Shown here piece by piece: positions 46,612 through 56,854 of a DNA stretch of 64,000 nucleotides; the first letter of the stretch is position 1, and each line of letters opens with the position of its first letter. Under the pieces are notes generated by a model. The model was not told the origin of the DNA. It saw nothing but the letters and a program-made list of their open reading frames with translations, and did not search any database. The DNA lies in contig CM077643.1 in assembly GCA_039707465.1 (NCBI GenBank), positions 320,731,919-320,795,918 of the forward strand. Direction: 5' to 3'. The stretch is from Rhabdophis nuchalis (lineage: Eukaryota > Chordata > Lepidosauria > Squamata > Natricidae). A program made the position numbers and the translations under genes.

Positions 46612-46703
46612 TTTTTTCAGCCTGCTGTTTGGAAAGCTTTTAACTTGCTGGAGTGGCTTGATTCCAGTTGGAGTAGCAAAAAGTAAAGATTTAGCAGCGG
46701 ACA
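46612..46703 (-). CDS. Gene 2 candidate exon 1 of those found (unidentified protein)
   Basis: Ninety-two bases between TTTTCAACCTCTAG and CTGAAAAAA|GTAAGTAC, a consensus donor. Only one frame is open: SAAKSLLFATPTGIKPLQQV then KSFPNSRLKK. It needs one base from an upstream exon that I could not find, so the gene start is missing. The TPTGIKP stretch and basic end look like a disordered regulatory or binding segment; this is inference only. It lies 1.7 kb beyond the gene 1 polyadenylation signal on the same strand. Confidence 0.5.
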
Positions 46704-46994
46704 CTAGAGGTTGAAAACAGAAAGTAAACATTGAAGCTCTGATGTAAATAGCATAACTAAATTTATTTTCATCAGCTGAAACAAAATTATCATCTGAACA
46801 TTTCCTCTAATACGGCCATTTCATTACAAATTTCACTAGTTGTGTTTTTCAATGGGACCTAGGAACCATGCATTTTCTGTCACACCACTTGCTTTCTGGA
46901 AAACCAGAGATTAGATTAGCCTCAATCTGCTGGTCTTTTGTGAAGTGTTGAAGACCTAAATGTGCTCTAGGGCTTGAGGCTTAGAAGTCTAGGT

Positions 46995-47128
46995 CAGGGG
47001 TCTCCAACCTTTGCAACTTTAAGTCTGAAGGACTTCAGCTCCCAGACTTCTCTGGGAGCAAAGCTGGCTGGAGAATTCTGGGAGCTGAAGTTCTTCAGAC
47101 TTAAAGTTGCAACAGTTGGAGACCCCTG
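46995..47128. mobile_element. Palindromic hAT MITE
   Basis: Ends CAGGGGTCTCCAACC and GTTGGAGACCCCTG; arms with CTTTAAGTCTGAAGGACTTC and its inverse. Perfect duplication GTCTAGGT (46987-46994, 47129-47136). Confidence 0.92.
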
Positions 47129-47181
47129 GTCTAGGTGGTTCATGGAAGGATTTTGTTGATTGTTTTCTTCGGGTTTTCTCT

Positions 47182-47675
47182 TAATAATAATAATAATTTT
47201 AATTTATGGACCGCTCTCTCTCCCCGAAGGGACTCGAGGCGGTGCACAGGGGATTTAAAAATACATATATAAAAACACAAGCATAAATACAATTTAAAAT
47301 GAATTAAACTTAACCCTGTGCTAAAATCCCAGACCAACTAAAATTAGACCCCTAAAAAACCCTAATAGAGCAATTCAGTTACCCCAAGCCGGCCAGGCAG
47401 AAGAAATGAGTTTTTAGTTTTGGATGGAAGGAGCGGAGGTCCGTAGTTGTTCTAATTTCGGGGGGAAGGTCGTTCCAGAGGGTCGGGCCCGCCACAGAGA
47501 AGGCCCATCCCCTGGGCATCGCCCACTGGCATAGCCTAGTGGACGGCACCCGGAGAAGTCCCTCTCTGTGGGAGCGAATCGGCCGCAGGGATGTATGGGG
47601 CAGTATGCGATCCTGCAGATAGCTAGGTCCCGTGCAATGGAGCGCTTTGAAGATGCTCACTCTTAGTGAGCAGTG
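47182..47675 (-). mobile_element. L2-type LINE 3' end
   Basis: Antisense, (AAT)n tail at the left, GGACCGCTCTCTCTCCCCG UTR, then a 93-codon minus frame with YLQDRILPHTSLRPIRSH, GWAFSVAGPTLWNDLPPEIR and LKTHFFCLAGLG, the end of L2 ORF2. The least damaged L2 frame in the window. Confidence 0.85.
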
Positions 47676-48014
47676 TAAGTTTTTTACTCTTTGTTATTGT
47701 TTGCTGGCTTGTTTGCTTTTATGCACTGTTAGATGCTCAAAGTTGCAATTGTGAGATAGCTGATCATAAGATTCAATCAATCAATCAAATAAAAAATATA
47801 AAGTAAATGCATCTAGAGGGGAAATTTTTGAGAAAATTATGACAAAGATGAGTGAAATGAACATATTTCAGGGCTTTCCTCGTGGCTGTGGCTATGTACA
47901 GAGTAAGGAAGATGGTCTTGATGAAAATATAAGCAAGAAAGTGGCAAGGGGTAAAATATTATTTTTAAATCCAGAACAGCCAAATAATGTTTGGAAATGG
48001 CTCTGACAGACAAA
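47676..48014. other. Spacer between genes 1 and 2, nothing recognised
   Basis: A first exon for gene 2 would be expected about here if the two genes are separate, but none could be supported. Confidence 0.3.
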
Positions 48015-48180
48015 ATGTTTGCGTGCAACGAACTGGCTGTAATGCCGGGAGCAACCCATCCCTAAACCAACGGGAGCTCACGCCGTTACACAGCACTAGG
48101 GATTCAAACTGCCAAACTGCTGATCTTTCTAATCGACAAACCCAGCATCTTAGCTACTGAACCACCATGTCCCCTGCCAG
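48015..48180 (-). mobile_element. tRNA-derived SINE, antisense head
   Basis: On the minus strand: GGTGGTTCAGTAGCTAAGATG (A-box-like), GCAGTTTGAATCCCTAGTGC (B-box GTTTGAATC), then GGCGTGAGCTCCCGTTGG. This is the tRNA-like head of the SINE whose body appears at 59540-59765. Confidence 0.65.
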
Positions 48181-48402
48181 TATCTATAGTCCAACCCATG
48201 TTTCTCATCTCCTTGGTACCACTTTGCAGGGAGATTATGTGCATTTCAAATTAATTTATTATTTATTTAACTTGGCTCTAATCTTGCATTTCAACTATTG
48301 TAAATGCTCACAAGATCTTCTAAGGGGCAATTTTCTTATTTAAAATATTGGTCAGTAAAAGAATAAATAAAATAGGTGACTGCTTTTCCTGTAGAGATGA
48401 AT

Positions 48403-48408
48403 TTTATT
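48403..48408 (-). terminator. Polyadenylation signal AATAAA of gene 1
   Basis: AATAAA on the minus strand, 26 bases after the TGA of the exon at 48435-48578. The resulting 3' UTR would be very short, about 45-60 bases. Confidence 0.5.
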
Positions 48409-48434
48409 CCATTCTCAAGAAATTATGAAGATAC

Positions 48435-48578
48435 TCAGCTTCTTGCTTTTATATCAGGAAGCTTGTCCTTGATCTTTGGACCAGGAACATCTTCCCAAGC
48501 AAATTTCCAGAAGTTTTCATAATCTTGCTGGTTCTTTATGATTCCAAGTTTAGTTAGTTCATTCTGCAATCCAGTAAC
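48435..48578 (-). CDS. Gene 1 candidate terminal exon (unidentified protein)
   Basis: Forty-seven codons plus TGA, preceded by acceptor CATTCCTTTGTTTAAG. It reads VTGLQNELTKLGIIKNQQDY then ENFWKFAWEDVPGPKIKDKL and ends PDIKARS. The composition is soluble and partly helical, with an aromatic-rich centre (YENFWKFAW). It enters in phase 0, matching the exon at 50635. Stop and AATAAA close together support a true 3' end. I do not recognise the protein. Confidence 0.6.
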   Translation of the reverse strand, partial: VTGLQNELTKLGIIKNQQDYENFWKFAWEDVPGPKIKDKLPDIKARS

Positions 48579-50634
48579 CTTAAACAAAGGAATGGAAGAA
48601 AAACATTTCTTTAAAATGTATGATTAGTTAAGGAGCATCCATATGAAATATAAGATTTACTCTATCAAGCACCAATGTCTTTATAAATGAGGCAATGCAT
48701 GCTAAGTGGAAATGGAGGTTCTGGAGTTGTTGGAGTACATTGTGATTTCTGCAGAAACTACATAGTTTTTCAAAAATAATATTGAACACTTAACCCATAA
48801 TATATCTGGTTTTTCCAAAAGATCCTGCCATAAAACTACTGCAATCATATTAGAACTGCATTAGTAGAAGAATATATTTACTGCCAAATAAAAACAAAAC
48901 AGTCCAACTAACTACATATTGTTCAATGATTCTGAAACCTGATCTATATGTACTACCACCAGTGATCTACTATAGCCTCTCCTATTTAAGTCCCCTTGTC
49001 ACCTCTTTCCCTCACCTCCCTGATAGTCAGCTAGTTTGCAAGCATGGATTAGGAGCTGAGAACTGGTTCACTGAAGTATACAAGTGATAATACAAATAGT
49101 AAGGTGAGTGCTAACATTCTGAGGACTGATAGTAAACAGAACAGATCTACCCACCCACCACTCCAAATAGAACTCTGATCTTACAGCAACATTTCAAAAA
49201 GAAAAGTGAATATGAAATAAGATGAGTTCCTAAAAATGTGTTGGCTATCATCATTGTGTTGGGGCCTGAAACTCAAGGAATTTCTTTTGAAGAACACTCT
49301 TGACCAGAAAATTTGTGCTATGAATTGTTATGATTGCATGGGATATATAAAATAATTCAAGTGATAAATAAATTTTTGGATTAAATGTTTTTCTAGATAA
49401 TGTAGTTCCCAAAGATACTTTTAAAAAGAGGTTGAGAAGACATACAGAAATGCAACCAAAATCATTATTTTATTCTCAAAAAAGTTAAGTGATGTTTATT
49501 CTTTAAAAATGTGAACGAGCATAGACACAAAACGAGAGAATTGGTTTAACCTGTGGTCCCTCTTGTTTTTGGCTGTTGATTTAGCAGTCCAGGGCCACAG
49601 AAAGTTTCAGACAAAATTTTATAGTAGAATCAACTGTTCTCTCCTATATGCCCACAATGACTGAATAAATGCTAAAAAATAAGGTTGGCTGTCTATAAAT
49701 CAACTTTGCCCGTTGTTGTTAGTTCACTTTACAGAAAAATTAATAGTCATAGAACTCTATCCTATCAGTACCCAGACTGAAATATGTTTTTCATGGTTAT
49801 GAGTGTTTTTGTATTCTAAAGGTAAGATCTGCATCTGAGAAAGATCTTAAAGTTATGCAGATTATGAGACAGGTCCTGACGATAAAATGCATTTTCACAA
49901 AGTGCTGTGAGTGACTACTTAGGATCTATTTGTAATTCAGAAAGCAACACATTTCCATACAGACAGACCACTAAGAGGATCAGCATAAAACCCAGAGACT
50001 TGTTTATTTCTTTTGTTAATTCCATAGTTGTTTGTATTATAATTTAAAGGTTAATCTTAGTAGTTTTATAGAACTAGCGCAGGGTAAAATTATAACCAAC
50101 TTACAATTAAGTGCCTACCTTACTAATTGTTAACTAACAAATTGGGGGAAGAGGAGGACATACTCAAAATATGGCAGGGAGATTAAGGCCGGTGTAGATG
50201 GGAACCCTTTAGGCTATGAATTTCTAATGACAACAATAGGAAAATTGTAATCATTGGAAATTTATACAGGAAGTATGATTACTAGCTGAGTAAACAATGG
50301 GTTTTTAATGCCCAGTGTTTGTCAGTGTAAATTGAGCTGCTTTTCAAATTAGAACTTCTAGAAGAAGGTTTAGAAGTTACTTTTGAAATGGATAAATCAA
50401 GCTAGATTGACAAGGTGCTTTTATATCATAAGGCTGCTAGTGATATGAACAGAATGAACTGTTAGAGAGTAAAGGAGAAAGGGAAGAGGGCCAGGAATGT
50501 TCACAGCTGACTCCTTAAGCAACCATTTGACTGTCCTGCAGGAAAAAGCAAACTCTTTTTGGTCCTAGCGTATGCATTTGATATTTTCTAAAACACTTCA
50601 GTGGCAACCACAAAATTAAACGTGGGTGTCTTAC
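48579..50634. other. Gene 1 intron, nothing recognised
   Basis: No transposon ends or further exon-like frames were seen. Confidence 0.35.
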
Positions 50635-50721
50635 CCAGTAGCTGTTTGACTGTGACACGGACTCCAAGTACTTTGTATCATGAGACAGCTTGCAGAAAGG
50701 AAGTTTACGACGAGGGGTACA
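50635..50721 (-). CDS. Gene 1 candidate penultimate exon (unidentified protein)
   Basis: Eighty-seven bases, 29 codons, phase 0 at both ends: CTPRRKLPFCKLSHDTKYLE then SVSQSNSYW. Acceptor AAATCTTCTTTGATAAAAG is mediocre; donor CTACTGG|GTAAGA is good. A basic proline-containing start is followed by a Ser-rich end. Confidence 0.55.
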
Positions 50722-52063
50722 CTTTTATCAAAGAAGATTTTAAAAAATAGTTAATTTCTCTCCAAATAGCTGGGAAACAAAGCTCAAAACAAATGACAAG
50801 TAAACATTCAGCCACAGGAAGCCATTAACCACAGTGGGCACCAATTAGAACTCAGCAGGCATTCTTAAGACCGCCTGGTGCTCCTCCCCACCTCTCCCGC
50901 CGCACTCCCCAGCTTTGACCGAAGACTCACAAACACAGCCTTAGGAAACATCCTCTCTCATTCACTCAGCAATTTGTATTCTGGCTGATAGGCTTATAAA
51001 TTTGTTTGTAGTCTTGTTCAATCTCCCTTCAAGTCTTCAGAAGTCACAAACTACCATCTGGCCAAAAATTAATTAATTAATTTATATTTAATCTTTGGAG
51101 AAAATATCATCTAAGTTGTAGTAGTTCCTTTCTCTTATGCTATTTATTTGGCGTTCAATGATGAATTCTTTAATATAATATTTTAAAATAAATCAATTAT
51201 TCGTTTTAGAGAATCCTCTTTTCTTTCAAAGGCTAATCCAAGTTCCAAAATGGTGGTATGACACAATTCTCATAATTTGGACTACAAGCTACTGTCCGGA
51301 AATTAGAGGAGTGTTATAGAAAAAATAAGTTTCTTTGCTGATTGTTTGGATTTTTAAGTCTGCCAGTATGTTGTAATATCTGAAAGCAGACTTAATCTAA
51401 TTTACTTTAATTATGATTATGAAGAACACGATTTCATCAACTAAACAGGCATCCAGCTACAGGCAGGAACTTTTCTCCCATTTTTTCAGCTCTGGGCGTC
51501 ATGAAGGATGTTGAGGTGATAATAGCAGGGTGGATTAATTTGAAATGTTTAATCCTACTTTCTTCTACTTTTAAAAAAAATATGTCTAAGTTTAGGATAA
51601 ACAAATTGCAGACCCCCGTTTCAGACACCAGAAAAAAACCTGATTAATTCAAATTAAAAACCAATATTTTGAAACGTCCAGAAGAATTGAGGAGAGGTCC
51701 ATGTGAATCTGAGATTCATCAAGACATATGGATATAAAAGGAAACCATTTTTTTCTTTAAAGTCTCAACTGGGTAGAGACTGACTTCTGGTCCAACCAGT
51801 CCATTATTAGTAACAGTGATGGCAGGAACAAATCATACTCACCTCCAACAATATCTTTTTGACATTTCATTTGCAATCTATCATGTTTTCAAGCTACTAT
51901 TCAAATGGCCTTTCGAACCACAATAAAGGAACAATACTGTCCTCCCATATCTTGTTATAGTAAGTACCCTAGGCTGCAAAATCTTCGTGTGCATGATACA
52001 TATAAAAACAATACACTTCATATTTCATTTCATATATATGTTACAAAAACATGAACAATCAGA
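50722..52063. other. Gene 1 intron, nothing recognised
   Basis: A C-rich patch lies near 50880-50918 and an AATTAATTAATT run near 51068. No transposon recognised. Confidence 0.3.
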
Positions 52064-52240
52064 GGTGGGATTCAGCTGGTTCTCTCTGGTTCAGGCAAAC
52101 CGGTAGCGGCATCTGCGGGAGGCTCCGCCCACCCACCCTGACATAATGTGCTTCATCAGAAGGCTGCGCATACACGCATGCTCACATTTATGAACCAGTA
52201 GGGAAGGTAAGCAAATTCCTCCTCTGTGTACTATCATATT
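52064..52240. mobile_element. hAT MITE, 'GGTGGGATTC' family
   Basis: Left end CAGAGGTGGGATTCAGCTGG; interior words CAAACCGGTAGCGG and GGAGGCTCCGCCCACC match the copies at 12440 and 54526. Right end (AATTCCTCCTCTG) is weak and no clean duplication was found. Confidence 0.5.
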
Positions 52241-53839
52241 AATTTCAAAATGAAACGTCCATTTATCAGAGTAGCGCTAACACTATCAAAACTAGACACT
52301 TCTTAAATCACAGATTCTGCAATTAGCTATTTCAAGTTGTTCTATTTATTAAAATAAGCATTTGGTTCAGTTTATCATTTCATAACCTTCCTTGTTTTTT
52401 AACTGAGAATTCTACAAATCATGCTAATTATTTTTTTAAATAACTAATGTGGCCGTTAAATTTAGGCATTGATTTAGTGGCATTAAAAAGGAAACTCCTA
52501 TTATCTTATTAAAGGTAATTCCTTTTGAGACAGGTCGCTGTTAAGAATACAGCAGATTATAAAGCATAAAATAAATCCTTATAGGGAACATGACAGCCCT
52601 TTACTGCTGCTTGATTGTTTTAGCTATCTTCACCTTTTAAACCTTTATAGTACCAATAAAATTACTGAAATTCAAATATAAAGAGCAGTTGCATTTCCTT
52701 ATCATTTCAAGTCAACGTAGATTAGCTTTATTGTGACAACATATATCCTCTCCTTCCGCCAAGACAAATAGATTTTTTTTTAAAGCTGCATAGATACTAC
52801 TATGAAGTATTTTGTTTTCTTAGTTTACATAGCTTCTGACAGCAGATTTAATAAGCTTTCTAACAGAATGCCATTCTTGAAGAATGAGAGTCCTATGTAT
52901 TTCCTAGTGGCATGTTTAATCCATTTTTCAGCTTCTAACACAACCTTTCCTGTTAAGCAACTGATATCAACTGGCACGGCGCTCAAACCAATTTCATTGT
53001 AATTTTATTACAGTATTATTACAATGACAGTAAAGATTATTATTATTATTATTATATCAATTCTTCATCATTTTAAAGTAATTCCATAAACAGATTGTTC
53101 TTTTTAGTGGAAAGATAATAATAATAATAATAGTTTCAACTAGTTGAAAGATAGTTTCAATCCTTCAAAATTTCTCTAGATCTGAACTTAGTACCATAGA
53201 AGGGTCTCTTGGATATATGCATGCAAACAGATATACAAATTTATGGGGTTGTATGAAAACCTACTTAAAAATCTTAAATTGTGAAGACACAGAAATGGAC
53301 ATTCAGCAAAGCATGAAAGATGGAATCCAGTGCTGTAATGCAATTTGCCTGGTTTTGACTTAAGAGGTAGAAACCTAATCGCCTGGAGTTTATTCAGTAA
53401 AACATACTTAAAGGAACCAGGATTAAATCTTTGTGTAATGTGTGGCCTCAAATAATTTTATGTGATAAACTGACAGAGAAGAATTATACTTATTGCAGTT
53501 ATTATTAACAATACTTTTATATGGCTCTTCCATATTGTAGACAATTTAAACTAGGATCATAATAATGAAACGTTTGGCATTATATGAGAATTAAAATCAG
53601 CAATAGTCAAGCAAAGTTAAAAAGGAAAGAGAAGCATAATTATATATTTTTAAAAACCCTTCTGAATTTAAACCTGATTTGATTTCAGTTGCAAATGCAA
53701 CGTTGACATAGCCACACACATCTCAGCTGGGTTAATATTCTAGAGCTACAATCTAGAGCTAAATTTCTTTCACCTTTGAAGTTAACGTCAGGGACAATAA
53801 TGGACCAATAGGAGATTTACAATCCTACACTTTTCTTTT
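52241..53839. other. Gene 1 intron, nothing recognised
   Basis: Short (TTA)n at about 53038-53055 and (AAT)n at about 53117-53133; otherwise AT-rich. Confidence 0.35.
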
Positions 53840-53991
53840 TTCTTTTTTTTTAATTGTGTCCAATTCTCAGAGACTGCCTGGATAAGGTTCTACAGCTTTC
53901 TTGACAAGGTTTTTCACAAGTGGTTTGCCATTGCTCCCATCCAAGGACTGAGAGAAAGCGACCAGCTTAAAGTCACCCACTGGCTTTGGGC

Positions 53992-54150
53992 CAGTGGTGG
54001 GTTTCAAATTTTTTAGAACCTACTCTGTAGGTGTGGCCTCTTTTGTGGGCGTTGCTTGGCAGTCACGTGACAGGGTGGGAGTGGCCACCTTTTAAAATGC
54101 TAAGCTCTTGCTTAGCAACCAAAATTTTGGACTCAATTGTAATGATAAAT

Positions 54151-54218
<68 letters not shown>

Positions 54219-54447
54219 TCCTTCCTTTCCCTTCCCTTCCCTTCCCTTTCCTTTCCTTCCTTCCTTTCCTTTCTTTCCTTTCTTTCCTTTCTTTCCTTCC
54301 TTCCTTCTTTTCCTTTCCTTTGGGTCACTGGCAGCGGCGGGCCAGATTTACTTCCAGGTACGCCGGTAGAACCCCCTCTCACCGGTTCTCTAAATTTCAC
54401 CAACCGGCTCTCGCGAGTAGGTGCGAACCTGCAGAAACCCACCACTG
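53992..54447. mobile_element. hAT MITE carrying an expanded TTTC microsatellite
   Basis: CAGTGGTGGGTTTC at the left and GAAACCCACCACTG at the right are exact inverses. A perfect 8-bp duplication CTTTGGGC flanks it (53984-53991, 54448-54455). About 170 of its 456 bases are pyrimidine repeat, so the element has grown after insertion or was mobilised with the repeat. Confidence 0.92.
54150..54321. repeat. (TTTC)n microsatellite grading to CCTT-rich
   Basis: An uninterrupted TTTC run covers 54150-54220, followed by imperfect CCTTCC/CTTTCC units to 54321. All ORFs across it (up to 120 codons) are low-complexity artefacts. Confidence 0.95.
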
Positions 54448-54525
54448 CTTTGGGCCTATGTTGGGGCTAGTCTCTAATTTTCTAGCCTGGTGCCTTAACC
54501 ACTATATACCAAACTGACTCTCACC

Positions 54526-54692
54526 CAGAGGTGGATTGCTCCTGGTTCGGCCCGGATTGGGAGGATCGGCAGTAGTGGTGGTGGGAGGATCCGCCCATCC
54601 GCCTGTACACGTCTGCGCATGCGCAGAAGCATTGCGCGCATGCGCAGGATCACATCCGAACCGGTACTAAAAAAATTGGCAACCCAGCACTG
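54526..54692. mobile_element. Short hAT MITE
   Basis: Left end CAGAGGTGGATTGCTCC, right end CAACCCAGCACTG. Duplication CTCTCACC / CTCTCATC matches at 7 of 8. The interior holds repeated TGCGCATGCGCAG palindromes at about 54612-54650. Confidence 0.75.
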
Positions 54693-55143
54693 CTCTCATC
54701 CTATGTTTTAGCACAGCATAAAAAAATAGTAGGTTTATTTTAAGCATTTTCATAATTATTCCCCCCAAATCTATTCTATTCATATCAGTTAAACTTTGCT
54801 ACAAATGATTGATGTTATCTGAGGTATATGGGCTTTAAAATGTTTTCTGCTGTCCACAATTCTACATAAATATGAAGCTACATTCACATTCTGAAAATTA
54901 AGGTGAACTATCTATTTGTGAAGGCTATGCATTCAGTTTCACTATGTTTGGAATAGTGGAGTGTCAGAAGTCTTGAAGGGCAGGGAAGCAATCCTACATA
55001 CAAGCGAAAAGGAAACTTTGACACTAATAAGGAAGCTGATTTGGTTACAAGTTTTGCAGTCCTTCCGAATATAGTGGTCTTTACATACACTGGGGGTATT
55101 GCAATAAAACTGAGTAAGGCTACGTAGCAAGCAATTGCATAAT
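54693..55143. other. Gene 1 intron, nothing recognised
   Basis: No repeat ends or splice-bounded frames identified. Confidence 0.3.
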
Positions 55144-55822
55144 ACAAGTAGCCCTCAACTTACAACAGTCTGTTTAGTGACCGTTCAAAGTTTTATGGCA
55201 CTGAAAAAAGTGACTTACGACTGTTTTTCACACTTATGATTCTTGTAGCATCTCCATGATCATCTGATCAAAATTCAGATGCTTGGGAACTGACTCATAT
55301 TTATGACGGTTACAGTGTCCTGAGATCCCCCCAAAATTAGAACAACCACGGACCTTCGCTCCTTCCGACAGAAACTAAAAACACACTTCTTCTGCTTGGC
55401 CGGCCTAGGGTAATTCAAATTGTTTAAATTGTTTTAGGGGTTTGTAGGGATAGTTTTAGTTTTATAGGGGTTTTAGCGCAGGGCCAGTTTAATTTGTTTT
55501 TAATCTTTGTACTCTGTCTTGTTTTAATTGTATTTTTAATTCCCTGTGCCCCGCCTCGAGTTCCTTCGGGGAGAGAGAGCGGGTTATAAATTAAAATTAT
55601 TATTATGTGATTATTTTTTGCAACCTTCTGACAAGCAAAGTCAATAGGTAAACCAGGTTCACTTAAGAACTGTGTTATTAACTTAACAACTGCAGTGATT
55701 CACTTAACAACTATGGCAGGAAACTTCGTAAAATGGAGCAAAATTCACTTAACAAATGTCTCGTCTAGCAACAGAAATTTTGGGCTTGATTGTGGTTGTA
55801 AGTCAAGGACTGCTTGTAGTTC
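55144..55822. mobile_element. MITE, 'CCTNGACTTACAACC' family, split by an L2 tail
   Basis: Left end TACAAGTAGCCCTCAACTTAC and right end GTAAGTCAAGGACTGCTTGTA are near-perfect inverses and end in TA, fitting a Tc1/mariner-like target. This is the fullest copy here: GTTTAGTGACCGTTCAAAG, GTGACTTACGACTGTTTTTC and GGCAGGAAACTTCGTAAAAT are all present. The frame of the repeat breaks at about 55329 and resumes near 55604. Confidence 0.75.
55330..55604 (+). mobile_element. L2-type LINE 3' tail inserted in a MITE
   Basis: Sense-strand L2 end: ACGGACCTTCGCTCC, CTAAAAACACACTTCTTCTG, then CCCGCCTCGAGTTCCTTCGG and an (ATT)n tail. It matches the 3' part of the antisense copy at 47182. The MITE text reads across the two sides. 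Confidence 0.75.
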
Positions 55823-56799
55823 ATAACTAAAAACTCTTCTTTCTCCTTTTTTTCTAATAGCAGTTGCCTCAAACACAACGGTCCTTTTTTTATTTCTATA
55901 CTGTGGGTTTGGGGTTTATTGTTAGTTTGCTGCACAATACTTGCAAAAGCCTCTTTCTTAAAAACACAATTTAATTAAAGCTATAGGCTGAATCCCCACA
56001 AGTTAGCTTACATAGGGACTATTAACAGAAAGAAAAGGTGAACCATTAGAGTACAAAGAAAAATTTAAAACACAAGCATATTGGCATGAATTGACAAAAC
56101 AAATTTTCTTTGAAGTTCAAAGACTGTGGGCCTTTGATATTGGGCAGCCTGATTCTTGCATATTCATTTAGATTTCTACAACAAGTAATTGAAGTGTATC
56201 CTTTTATTGGAGTAAAACATTATTTCGTAAGGTGAAATTTTATTTTTAAATGAAAATGGTTATTTTTGAAACAAGTCTGGAATGTTAAATGTTTCGGTTA
56301 TTTTTCTCTGGGCATTAACTTTAATTTAAAAAAACAAAATTAAAGGAGTTTCTTCATGAGTCATATGGTCGTAAAGAGAATTCATTGATGGATTTGTTTG
56401 TTAAATATGGAGAACTGTCCTTTAGAAGAGGAAATTCTTTTCAGGAAGTTGTTCAGAGAGAGAGAAAAAAATTCAGGATGAAGCCAGCAAAAGGTGTGAA
56501 GGATTTCCCTTTGATTTCCCAATGTGTGTATTTGGGTTGAGACACAGACTATATTTCATGCACATATTAATAGCATGCTAATAAGACAACAATCTCTACT
56601 TTAACATTGGTTTGAGGTTCAGTCTGGTATTTTGAGTCTTAAGACAGAAGGAGTCTTGCTTTCTTGTAGGACCAGAATGAGAAATCTGAAAGAAGAAATC
56701 TTCTGAAAAAGAATTCTTTATTTAAGATTCATATCTGTTTAATTCCTCGCCCAACATGAAGTTTTACTTCAATCAGATACAGCCATGTCAGAATACTAA
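55823..56799. other. Gene 1 intron, nothing recognised
   Basis: AT-rich, without recognised repeats. Confidence 0.3.

Positions 56800-56848
<49 letters not shown>
56800..56848. repeat. (TG)n(TA)n microsatellite
   Basis: Eight TG units pass directly into about 16 TA units. The small hydrophobic ORFs here only encode Val/Tyr/Ile repeats. Confidence 0.95.

Positions 56849-56854
<6 letters not shown>

Larger units (their letters stand above)
53840..54525 (-). mobile_element. tRNA-derived SINE, antisense, split by a hAT element
   Basis: Left part: T-rich tail, AATTGTGTCCAATTCTCAGAGACTG and GGTTTTTCACAAGTGGTTTG. Right part from 54448: CTAGCCTGGTGCCTTAACC ... CCAAACTGACTCTC, the antisense tRNA-like head. 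The split at 53991/54448 holds the element at 53992-54447; a second hAT element abuts its end at 54526. Confidence 0.75.

Noticed and set aside
54031..54470. ORFs of 112-120 codons rich in Phe-Leu-Ser or Lys-Glu-Arg
   Set aside because: Direct translation of the TTTC microsatellite.
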